The notes under the pieces: generated by a model
Database searches by the model: none
Told to the model about the DNA's origin: nothing
What the model saw: only the letters and a program-made list of their open reading frames with translations
Assembly (NCBI GenBank): GCA_902790935.1
Contig: CADATP010000011.1
Location: 1-44,437 of the forward strand
Source of the DNA: an uncultured Lachnospiraceae bacterium
GTDB taxonomy: Bacteria > Bacillota > Clostridia > Lachnospirales > Lachnospiraceae
Length of the DNA stretch: 44,437 nt
Direction of reading: 5' to 3'
Program-made: the position numbers and the translations under genes
Part shown: positions 19,089 to 26,633 of the stretch, piece by piece
Numbering within the stretch: position 1 is the stretch's first letter
How the letters are laid out: the number at the start of each line of letters is the position of its first letter

Positions 19089-22007
19089 TTAAAACAGGTT
19101 TTCAATCTTGTCAAACAACTCTTTTTCCTCTTTTATCTTAGCGGCGCTTCCGATTACAACCAGCTTGTTCTGAGAAAGGAAAGATCTCAGATGCTTAGCT
19201 GTGTTTCTGATATCCTCTACGCTGCAATTAAGAGCTTCAAGTCTGGATTTATTAAGCTTTTCTTCCGTCATACCGTTTAGGTATGCTCCGAAGGAACGCA
19301 CGCCCTTTCCGGAGGCGGTAAGAGGTGAATCGAGTTCACCGAAAGTACCGATAATGTACTTTGTCATAGTTCTTTCGTCAACATCAAATTTCTCCATTGC
19401 TTCGGGAGCTTCCTCGTAAACCTTGATGCTTCTGGAAAGATTGGGATCTCTGTAGGATGAAAAGAAGCTGTCACCGCCTCTCTTGAATCCGCTTGAGCAG
19501 CCGTATGCTCCGCCCTTAACTCTGATGTTTTCCCAAAGATAATTATATCCCATGATGGTCTTAAGTACGGCAAGTGCTCCTGTATACTCAAGTCCGTCCT
19601 TTTTAAAGTTTCCGCTTCTGCAAACGTACTGAACCTGTCCGGAAGTCATAAAGCCTTCGTTTTCCTTTATCAGCTCCGGAACAAAGTTTTCTTTTCTTAC
19701 TTCATCCTTAAAGAGACAGTTTTTAAGGTCTGATATGCTCTCTCTGATACCCTGGGCGCCCGCTTCGTCCTCGGAAGTAAGATCGACGAAAAAGTTTTCC
19801 GGCCTTAGGGCGATGTGTATAAACTCTTTAAGCTTTGCGGAAATCTCCTCCTTCTTTGAATCAAAATTATCGGTAAGGTCTGCTAAGAATCTGTAAAACT
19901 CTATACCACCGGTCATATCCATGACTCTTCCGGTCTTATTAAGTCCGGCGGCAGCTCTCTGTGCGGCATACGCATTTCCCGAAGACATCATAGACGACTG
20001 CATCTGTGACTTAGTCTCGTTAAGGATTTCAAGGATTCTTGTGCTGTCGTCAAGATTAGATTCAAAAAGGATCTCTTTAACGATCTTTAAAACATCAGCG
20101 GCATTCTCATACAGATATTTAACTCTGACAAGGAAGTTAAACTTATATTCGTCGTAATTATCAACATTTCCGTATACTTCTTTAGAGAAGCTGCATCCGC
20201 CGGCGACGAGATCAAGCTCGTTATTGAGTTCAGCGTATTTATGCTCCTTGGTATCTATCTGACCGAGGATATTTGAGATAAGGGCCGCATAAGGATAAAG
20301 ATCTCCCGGGAGGTCCTTTAGGTCAAAGGCAAGAGTAAGATAAGAAATACCTGTAGTTCTGTAATTATGAAGAAGGGCTTTTACCCCTGCGATTTCGGTA
20401 AGCTTATTGTCGTAGGGAAGCGCCTCTTTTTTAATGTCATCTCTCGAAATAAGAGGAATAGTGGCAAGCGCCTCCGGTGAATCAACCTGCTCCTGGAAAG
20501 CACGAAGCTTTTCAAAATCAGCCTTGATCTTGTCTATTTCCTCTGCTGATAAAGATGCCTGATACCCCGCAAGCTTATCCGCAAGCTCAGCAGCCTTTTT
20601 CTCGGCGAGTCCAAGCTCGGGCTCTAAAGTTATAAATGTAGAATATGTATTGTCGATGAAAATAGTCTTAAGGAGCTTCTCAAAGTAATCGGTTTGTACA
20701 TACTCCTTCATTTTCTTATACATATCGAGGCATTCGATATGTATAAAAGGCTTATCATCATCGTAAAGCCAGGAGTCCAATGCCTGAAGTCCGTACATAA
20801 GTCCCTTGGGGAATCTTCCGAAATCCGCCTCCCTGAAAGAAAACTCCTGCTTAACGATTGCAGCCATAAGAGCCTTTTTATCAAAGCCTTCTTTAACGAT
20901 TCTTTCAATTACTTCGTTTACTGTATCTGTAAATTCCTTTTCACGTCTAAGGTCTGTTCCCTTAGCTACGATGGAGAAGTATGGCTGTTTAATGCCGGTT
21001 TCGAGAAGGCTGTAAACCTCGTCTCCTAGTCCCTTCTCAACAATAGCCTGCTTTAAAGGCGCACCGGGCGCGCTGATAAGAGCCGAATCTATTACGGACA
21101 AGGCCATATAAAGCTCTCTGTCTGTAGATTTACCGTAGCAATAGTTAAGGGACATGTATGTATTGTCCTTAGCATCCTCGCCCTCGGCAAGAGAACACTT
21201 AAAGTTCGAAGATAATCTCTTTTCAAAAGGCTTTTGATCCTTAATCGCAGAATCTACTTCTCTGTAATCAAACTTAGAAAGGTATGCCTTGTCGATATAA
21301 TCGAGTTTCTCGACCATATCCATATCACCGTAGAGATAAATATAGCTGTTTGAAGGATGATAGTAAGCCCTGTGGAAATCAAGGAACTGTTCGTAAGTAA
21401 GATCCGGGATGTAATCAGGATCTCCGCCCGACTCTACTCCGTAAGTCGTATCCGGGAAGAGCGAATTAAAAATCTGTCTTGATAAAACATCCTCTGCTGA
21501 TGAGAAAGCGCCCTTCATCTCGTTATAAACTACACCGTTTATAAAGAGCTTACCCTCATCGTCAAATTCATAATGCCAGCCTTCCTGGCGGAAAATAGCT
21601 TCATTGGTATATGTATTGGGATAAAAAACCGCATCAAGATAAACATGCATAAGATTCTGGAAATCAGCATCGTTACAGCTTGCAATCGGATAAACGGTCT
21701 TATCGGGATAAGTCATTGCATTAAGGAATGTATTGAGCGAACCTTTGGCAAGTTCGACAAAGGGATCCTTTACAGGAAACTCCTTTGATCCGCAAAGCAC
21801 GGAATGCTCGGTGATATGCGCAACACCTGTTGAGTCTGTAGGAGGTGTTCTGAATCCGATGTAAAAAACCTTATTGTCATCATCGTTGGAAAGAAGGGCT
21901 ATTCTGGCACCGGTCTTTTTATGTCTAAGCCTGACTGCTCTGCTGGCGATGTCTTTTAATTCCTTGTCCTCAAGTATTTCGTAGCTGGTTAAATCTTCTA
22001 GTTTCAT
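19089..22007 (-). CDS. M16C (presequence protease-like) zinc metallopeptidase
   Basis: The 972-residue protein resembles PreP/Cym1 peptidases, which form a closed chamber that degrades short unfolded peptides. The inverted zinc motif H64-I-T-E67-H68 lies in GVAHITEHSVLCGS. The downstream segments NAMTYPDKTVYPIAS and VVYNEMKGAFSS are characteristic of the family, and the second, non-catalytic half is present. I chose ATG near 22007 (GGAGA 7 nt upstream). The longer frame begins at a GTG lying inside the terminator/promoter region and is unlikely. It has its own promoter (22059-22087). No signal peptide is seen, so a cytosolic role is likely. Confidence 0.93.
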   Translation of the reverse strand: MKLEDLTSYEILEDKELKDIASRAVRLRHKKTGARIALLSNDDDNKVFYIGFRTPPTDSTGVAHITEHSVLCGSKEFPVKDPFVELAKGSLNTFLNAMTYPDKTVYPIASCNDADFQNLMHVYLDAVFYPNTYTNEAIFRQEGWHYEFDDEGKLFINGVVYNEMKGAFSSAEDVLSRQIFNSLFPDTTYGVESGGDPDYIPDLTYEQFLDFHRAYYHPSNSYIYLYGDMDMVEKLDYIDKAYLSKFDYREVDSAIKDQKPFEKRLSSNFKCSLAEGEDAKDNTYMSLNYCYGKSTDRELYMALSVIDSALISAPGAPLKQAIVEKGLGDEVYSLLETGIKQPYFSIVAKGTDLRREKEFTDTVNEVIERIVKEGFDKKALMAAIVKQEFSFREADFGRFPKGLMYGLQALDSWLYDDDKPFIHIECLDMYKKMKEYVQTDYFEKLLKTIFIDNTYSTFITLEPELGLAEKKAAELADKLAGYQASLSAEEIDKIKADFEKLRAFQEQVDSPEALATIPLISRDDIKKEALPYDNKLTEIAGVKALLHNYRTTGISYLTLAFDLKDLPGDLYPYAALISNILGQIDTKEHKYAELNNELDLVAGGCSFSKEVYGNVDNYDEYKFNFLVRVKYLYENAADVLKIVKEILFESNLDDSTRILEILNETKSQMQSSMMSSGNAYAAQRAAAGLNKTGRVMDMTGGIEFYRFLADLTDNFDSKKEEISAKLKEFIHIALRPENFFVDLTSEDEAGAQGIRESISDLKNCLFKDEVRKENFVPELIKENEGFMTSGQVQYVCRSGNFKKDGLEYTGALAVLKTIMGYNYLWENIRVKGGAYGCSSGFKRGGDSFFSSYRDPNLSRSIKVYEEAPEAMEKFDVDERTMTKYIIGTFGELDSPLTASGKGVRSFGAYLNGMTEEKLNKSRLEALNCSVEDIRNTAKHLRSFLSQNKLVVIGSAAKIKEEKELFDKIENLF

Positions 22008-22027
22008 TAAAAGTCTCCGTTCCGTGT

Positions 22028-22058
22028 AAAAAAATAAGAGGCGTTTACACACCTCTTA
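22028..22058 (-). terminator. Intrinsic terminator after the sigma-like operon
   Basis: On the minus strand TAAGAGG (complement of 22052-22058) and CCTCTTA (complement of 22035-22041) form a 7-bp stem with a 10-nt loop, followed by seven T (22028-22034). It lies 45 bp after the stop of the 138-residue gene and abuts the M16C promoter -10. Confidence 0.75.
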
Positions 22059-22087
22059 ATTATAATTAAAATCGCTGTTTTTGTAAA
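22059..22087 (-). promoter_or_regulatory. Sigma-A-type promoter for the M16C peptidase
   Basis: On the minus strand TTTACA (22082-22087) and TATAAT (22059-22064) are spaced by 17 bp. The -10 directly adjoins the terminator stem, so the initiation point falls within the stem of the upstream operon's terminator. Confidence 0.75.
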
Positions 22088-22102
22088 TATTCAAGCCGTA
22101 GG

Positions 22103-22519
22103 TTAAACCGTAAGTAGCGCCAATTTGTTAACTCTCAGTTCCTGGATCACAAGCCCTACGCTTTCTTTTTCGTCTTTAGTCATGGAAACAAGATCCGGTA
22201 TACTCATAAACTCAGTAACGTACTCCTTTTTCTTCTTCCCGAAGAAAGACTTCTCTTTAATGATATTTACCCTGACCTTAGCGCGCATCTGCTTCAAAAC
22301 CTGCACTCTAAAATCTTCGGGCTGCATATAGTAAAGAATCGTTTCAAGCGAGTCATCGCCGTCAGAGCCGTTTTTCAGGCTTTCGACACAGACCTTTCGG
22401 AACTTAAAAAGAATATCTTCATTCTCGGCAATCTCATTTATCGTGTATTTAGCACCCAAATACAGATTCCCTGTATCCTGCATGCAGTATTTATAATCTT
22501 CATAAACTGTCTTGTTCAT
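22103..22519 (-). CDS. Unknown 138-residue protein in the degenerate-sigma operon
   Basis: I do not recognise this protein. From ATG 22519 (AAGGGCG upstream; the TTG at 22537 is a weaker choice) it has 138 residues, with no signal peptide or membrane helix. It is mixed alpha/beta by eye, with a basic patch near SFFGKKKKEYVTE and a C-terminal segment IQELRVNKLALLTV. The start lies 10 bp after the stop of the sigma-like gene and a terminator follows, so the two proteins are probably made together. A role with the sigma-like protein is only inference from position. Confidence 0.7.
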   Translation of the reverse strand: MNKTVYEDYKYCMQDTGNLYLGAKYTINEIAENEDILFKFRKVCVESLKNGSDGDDSLETILYYMQPEDFRVQVLKQMRAKVRVNIIKEKSFFGKKKKEYVTEFMSIPDLVSMTKDEKESVGLVIQELRVNKLALLTV

Positions 22520-22529
22520 ATTTTCGCCC

Positions 22530-23288
22530 TTATTCAATACCCTTTAATTCATCGGGTATCTCTATGGAATCGATCTTAAATCCGCTGATCCTTATGGCAT
22601 CAACCACTGCTTTTCTTGAAAGATGCTCTTCCTCACAAAGCTCTTCTACCGTAACCTTTCTTGCATACTCTTTTGAAAGCTTATCCGCCTTTTCAAAGAT
22701 TTCATTTACTCTCTTTAAAGCTTTATCATTTACCTGGGCCGAATCGTTGTTTTCCTTTATCAGCTCCTCCATAGCATCCATAACATATTTTACGATCATA
22801 CCTTCGCAATCCTCAGGCTTTTCCTGAGAATCAAGCATCGTAACAGCTGCAGCGAGAGCTACGTTTCCTTCCCCGATAAGATCCTCTATAAGTACCCCTT
22901 GGTTATTGTATATCTTTGAAATCTGTACAACGTCCTTAAGGTACATTTCAGTCAGTTTACTCTGCGCCTCTTTTTCTCCCGCCATAGCCTGTATGGTATA
23001 AGCCTTCTTTTCTCCGTCCGAATACTCCGGAAGAAGCTCAAGCTCATCAAGGTACATCTGAAGGAAATTCATATCCTCCGGGGTAAACTCTTCCTCTTCG
23101 GGAGCCTCGCCGCCTACCTTTATCTTTTGAGCGGCGAGATAATCTTTTACCATCTTGAGCCTGTCGTCATCAAGCCCAATTTCTGTAAAAGCTTCGCTCA
23201 AAGCCTCGTCCGTAATATAGTTTCCGTTTTCTCTTGCATTTCTTTTAACAGATTCAAGTATCTGGCCGAATCTAACTTCTTTGTCCAT
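22530..23288 (-). CDS. Sigma-70-like protein lacking regions 2.3-2.4 signature and region 4
   Basis: The 252 residues align by eye with the front of a primary sigma factor. A region-1.1-like N-terminus (ITDEALSEAFTEIGLDDDRL) is followed by a 1.2-like stretch (MYLDELELLPEYSDGEKKAY). Next come 2.1/2.2 sequences ending in EDLIGEGNVALAAAV, which matches the core-binding signature (D/E)LIxEGNxxLxxAV. The aromatic promoter-melting motif (FSTYATWWIRQ type) is replaced by GMIVKYVMDAMEELIKEN. A region-3-like helix set follows (EYARKVTVEELCEEEHLSRKAV) and the protein ends without region 4. It may bind RNA polymerase core without recognising promoters. The gene sits 24 bp after the rhomboid-like gene. 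Confidence 0.75.
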   Translation of the reverse strand: MDKEVRFGQILESVKRNARENGNYITDEALSEAFTEIGLDDDRLKMVKDYLAAQKIKVGGEAPEEEEFTPEDMNFLQMYLDELELLPEYSDGEKKAYTIQAMAGEKEAQSKLTEMYLKDVVQISKIYNNQGVLIEDLIGEGNVALAAAVTMLDSQEKPEDCEGMIVKYVMDAMEELIKENNDSAQVNDKALKRVNEIFEKADKLSKEYARKVTVEELCEEEHLSRKAVVDAIRISGFKIDSIEIPDELKGIE

Positions 23289-23312
23289 TTCAAACCTCTA
23301 ATCTACCAATGG

Positions 23313-24200
23313 TTATTTTTTGTGTGTATGTGTAAACAGATGCTCCTGGCAGTACTCGTAATTGCCGTTACATTTACTGCAATATCTGAACTCAAGGCTG
23401 GGGTTTGATTCATCTGTCTGTCCGCATATCGAACATTTATGCTTATAAGTAACTCCGGCTTGCATCTTCGGAGTACGGGCTTTCTTTTCGTACTGCGCCC
23501 TTCTGATCTTAGCTTTGATGGAGAAGCGCCTAATATTTACAAGATAGAATATAAGTATGTTTATAAGGGCAGCGCCTACGGCAAACCTTGTAAGAGTTCC
23601 TCCCATAACAAACATATATCCCATATAAACCAGATCTATGATACCGAGCCATTTCATCTTCATAGGGATAAAGAACATGAACCTTACCATATTATTGGGA
23701 TAAGTCATAGCAAAACCAAGGTATATGCTCATATTGATGTAGTACGTGCTGAAGGCTCCCCAAATTGCGGGAGTCATAGCTTCATCAATGTATTTTAGCG
23801 CCTCCCAGCCATCCATCTGGCTATTTAATCTCAAATACAGAAATCCCATTGATATAAAAGCAGTAATCACGGTAATAAACACTCCGCCGAAAATATATAC
23901 ATTAAAGCGGAAAGTCCCCCAGGTCTTTTCAAGGACCATACCGATAGAAAGACAGCACCACATCATAAGGAGAATAAATAAGATATTTGACTCATAAGGC
24001 GGAACAATAAGCCATGTAAACACTCTCCAAACCTGTCCCTGTACGATCTTTACGGGATCTAGATAAAGAAAAGAGAGAAAATCAGTTCCCCTGAACTTGT
24101 CAACGAACTGTATGATATATCCGAGGGCATACCCTATGATAAGCGCAAGTGTAAGATTCGGAATAGCGTATTTACCGAACTTTCTTTCAAGTTTATCCAT
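23313..24200 (-). CDS. Rhomboid-like membrane protein (likely pseudoprotease) with C-terminal zinc finger
   Basis: The 295 residues have about six hydrophobic helices. The rhomboid L1 motif is recognisable (GQVWRVFTWLIVP, with Trp-Arg), as is the TM2-TM3 signature (GMVLEKTWGTFRFNVYIFGG). The catalytic GxSG expected in the fourth helix is absent (the region reads WGAFSTYYINMSIY), so proteolysis is unlikely. The C-terminal soluble part has Cys pairs CSICG and CSKCNG and a final CQEHLFTHTHKK, a probable zinc finger. ATG 24200 follows AAGGATGG. It is the first gene of a three-gene operon with the sigma-like and unknown proteins. Rhomboid relatives without catalytic residues can bind or chaperone membrane clients. 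Confidence 0.75.
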   Translation of the reverse strand: MDKLERKFGKYAIPNLTLALIIGYALGYIIQFVDKFRGTDFLSFLYLDPVKIVQGQVWRVFTWLIVPPYESNILFILLMMWCCLSIGMVLEKTWGTFRFNVYIFGGVFITVITAFISMGFLYLRLNSQMDGWEALKYIDEAMTPAIWGAFSTYYINMSIYLGFAMTYPNNMVRFMFFIPMKMKWLGIIDLVYMGYMFVMGGTLTRFAVGAALINILIFYLVNIRRFSIKAKIRRAQYEKKARTPKMQAGVTYKHKCSICGQTDESNPSLEFRYCSKCNGNYEYCQEHLFTHTHKK

Positions 24201-24296
24201 CAAAAAACCATCCTTTTTAAATTAATCAAGTAAGATAAAGTTTACCATATTTTAGGAACATTTGCTTATTTTGTAAGGTAAATTAATAAAAATTTA

Positions 24297-24305
24297 TGAT
24301 ATAAT
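24297..24305 (+). promoter_or_regulatory. Extended -10 promoter for the LtaS-like gene
   Basis: TGATATAAT forms an extended -10 (TG, one base, TATAAT), about 45 bp before the ATG at 24350. I see no good -35 at 16-18 bp, so recognition would rest on the extended element. The 149-bp divergent gap (24201-24349) is otherwise AT-rich, without a clear dyad. Confidence 0.5.
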
Positions 24306-24349
24306 ACGTGGGTAGGACTTTAGTAGCCGTACCCCAACCGGAGATAATT

Positions 24350-26530
24350 ATGAAAAACAGGTTAAACGATCTGTCTTTGTTTCTTTTATTTTGGGCTTCA
24401 CTATTTTATTTAGAATCCGTCACCATAATTTCACTTAATCCCTCGCTGCAATCTATAAATCTGCAGTTTTTTATTTATGCTTTTCTTTTTGCTGCTCCCT
24501 TTGCTTTTATCCCCTATATCATCTCTTCGGTTTTCAAAAGAAAGAACGCAAGATTTGTTATACTGCTGATCTTTTTAATCTTCTATACTTTGATCTTTGC
24601 TACCGAGCTGTTTTCAAAAGCTTTTTTCAGGACGTATATGTCCATTGAATCCATTCTTTACGGCGGAAAGGGAATCTTTACGGACTTTGCCCTCGAAACT
24701 TTGCAGTTTGTCGGAAAAAGATTCTACCTTGTTCTTCTGCTTTTACTTCCCCTTGCCGGTTTTATTCTTTTGAAAGTATTTAAAAAGATTCTGACAGGCT
24801 CTCCTTACGCATATTCAAGGCTTCTGTCCTTAGGGTTATGCCTTTTTTGCTTTTTCGCTGCTATTTGCCTTGTTTACTTTGACGAGGGCACAAAAATTCT
24901 CTATACGGAGAACTACGATTTTGACACATCCGCGGAAAGCTTCGGTATTTCCACCGCATTCAGGCTTGATGCGAAAAATATTATATTTGGAGATAAAGGA
25001 AATGACTCTTTTGAAGTTATCGCTGACGAAAGTTTAAATACTGATAAAGAAGCAGGAAACGACTTTCTTTCTTCCGGCATTGCAAAAACAGAAAACACAG
25101 ATAATTCAGAAAGCATTGAAACTAATGGTGATACAAAAAATTCCGAGCAGATAGAATACGGCGACAATACCTGGGATATTTCCGATTCCGTTATAGAGAT
25201 TAAAGAAATCGAAAATCTTTCGGAAGCTGAGCCCGAGGAAATAGTATACGGAAAGCACGATTGCGGCATCGACTTTTCTGTCCTTGCCGAGAACGAAACT
25301 GACTCTGCTTTTAAATCGATTGATAATTATATCGCCTCTCTTGAGCCTTCTTCCGAGAATGAATATACCGGAATCTTCAAAGGAAAAAATCTGATATTCA
25401 TATCAGCGGAAGCCTTCAGCGCTGAAGTTATTGACGAAGAGCTCACTCCCGCCCTTTACAGGCTTGCCACAAAGGGAATAAACTTTACAAACTATTATCA
25501 GCCCGTCTGGGGTGGAAGTACATCCACCGGCGAATATTCAAATCTGACCGGACTTATCCCTGCCTGGGGCGTCGCAAGTATGAAAAAGACCGCGGATAAA
25601 AATATGTATTATACAATGGGAAATTTCCTGCGAAGAGAAGGATACTTTTCAAGAGCTTTTCACGGACACGATTACAAATACTACGGCCGCGACCTGACTC
25701 ACGAAAATATAGGATATGATCTATATCTCGGCAGAGGAAACGGACTTGAGGATTTTATAAAGAATCAGTGGCCCGAAAGCGATCTCGAAACTGTACATGC
25801 CACAATAGATATGTATATTGACGAGTCTCCTTTTTCCGTATACTACATGTCAATCAGCGGCCATACCTACTATAACTGGCGCGGTAATGCCATGAGCTAC
25901 AAAAACAAGGATAAAGTAAAGAACCTTAACGTGCCGGATCCGATAAAGTGCTATATTGCCTGCAATCTTGAATTCGAATACTCCATGGAATATATGCTGT
26001 CCTGCCTTGAAGAAAAAGGACTGATGGACGATACCGTTATCGTTATAGCCAACGATCACTACCCCTTTGGCCTCGAAAGCGAATCAAGCATGGCGTACAA
26101 AAATGCTTTAGGCGACCTGTATGGCTATGATTACACAACTCCCTGGGAAAGAGACCATAACAGGCTTATAATCTGGTGCGGATCTTTGGAAAAAGAGGAG
26201 CCTATTGTAGTTGACGAGCCTGTTTACAGCCTCGATATAGTCCCTACTCTGGCCAATCTTTTCGGCATGGACTTCGATTCCAGACTCTACGTAGGAAGAG
26301 ATGTATTCTCTGATGCCGAACCTTTGGTTATCTGGGCCAATTATAACTGGATGACTGATAAAGCCTGTCAAACAGGCGGTAAAACCACAGTTTTTGAAGG
26401 ATATGAAGATGAAGTTGATTCTGCTTATATAAAGCGGATAAGCTCAGCTGTTGCCAATAAATTCAATTTTTCAAAAAAAGTCATAGAAAATGATTATTAT
26501 GATCATCTTTTTGCAGGTACAGAACAATAA
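24350..26530 (+). CDS. LtaS-like sulfatase-fold phosphotransferase
   Basis: This is a 726-residue membrane enzyme with about five N-terminal helices (roughly 8-28, 38-60, 68-90, 124-145, 158-177). An acidic Ser/Glu-rich linker (about 220-320) and a sulfatase-fold catalytic domain follow. Features of polyglycerolphosphate lipoteichoic acid synthases are visible: NLIFISAEAFSAEV with metal ligand Glu354, GGSTSTGEYS with the likely nucleophile Thr391, and VIANDHYPFG with the late metal-binding Asp-His. GGAG precedes ATG 24350; the ORF can extend upstream but lacks a better site. The product could be lipoteichoic acid or phosphoglycerol decoration of another surface glycan. The linker is longer and more acidic than I expect of classic LtaS. 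Confidence 0.85.
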   Translation: MKNRLNDLSLFLLFWASLFYLESVTIISLNPSLQSINLQFFIYAFLFAAPFAFIPYIISSVFKRKNARFVILLIFLIFYTLIFATELFSKAFFRTYMSIESILYGGKGIFTDFALETLQFVGKRFYLVLLLLLPLAGFILLKVFKKILTGSPYAYSRLLSLGLCLFCFFAAICLVYFDEGTKILYTENYDFDTSAESFGISTAFRLDAKNIIFGDKGNDSFEVIADESLNTDKEAGNDFLSSGIAKTENTDNSESIETNGDTKNSEQIEYGDNTWDISDSVIEIKEIENLSEAEPEEIVYGKHDCGIDFSVLAENETDSAFKSIDNYIASLEPSSENEYTGIFKGKNLIFISAEAFSAEVIDEELTPALYRLATKGINFTNYYQPVWGGSTSTGEYSNLTGLIPAWGVASMKKTADKNMYYTMGNFLRREGYFSRAFHGHDYKYYGRDLTHENIGYDLYLGRGNGLEDFIKNQWPESDLETVHATIDMYIDESPFSVYYMSISGHTYYNWRGNAMSYKNKDKVKNLNVPDPIKCYIACNLEFEYSMEYMLSCLEEKGLMDDTVIVIANDHYPFGLESESSMAYKNALGDLYGYDYTTPWERDHNRLIIWCGSLEKEEPIVVDEPVYSLDIVPTLANLFGMDFDSRLYVGRDVFSDAEPLVIWANYNWMTDKACQTGGKTTVFEGYEDEVDSAYIKRISSAVANKFNFSKKVIENDYYDHLFAGTEQ

Positions 26531-26548
26531 AGTTTATACTCTCTTAAT

Positions 26549-26577
26549 TTGCAAAAATAGCTCCTTACAGTTATAAT
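26549..26577 (+). promoter_or_regulatory. Sigma-A-type promoter for the activase gene
   Basis: TTGCAA (26549-26554) and TATAAT (26572-26577) are separated by 17 bp. The predicted transcript starts around 26584 and has a leader of about 50 nt. Confidence 0.8.
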
Positions 26578-26579
26578 TA

Positions 26580-26620
26580 ATGTTTGACTGACATCGGGGG
26601 ATTATCAAAAGATCAAACAT
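26580..26620 (+). repeat. 8-bp dyad in the activase leader
   Basis: ATGTTTGA (26580-26587) and TCAAACAT (26613-26620) are perfect complements separated by 25 nt. The arms flank the predicted transcription start and the AGGAG ribosome binding site (24 nt loop region contains GGGGG). It might be a regulator operator of about 8-25-8 or an RNA stem. I cannot assign a regulator. Confidence 0.4.
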
Positions 26621-26633
26621 TTCAGGAGTTAAC

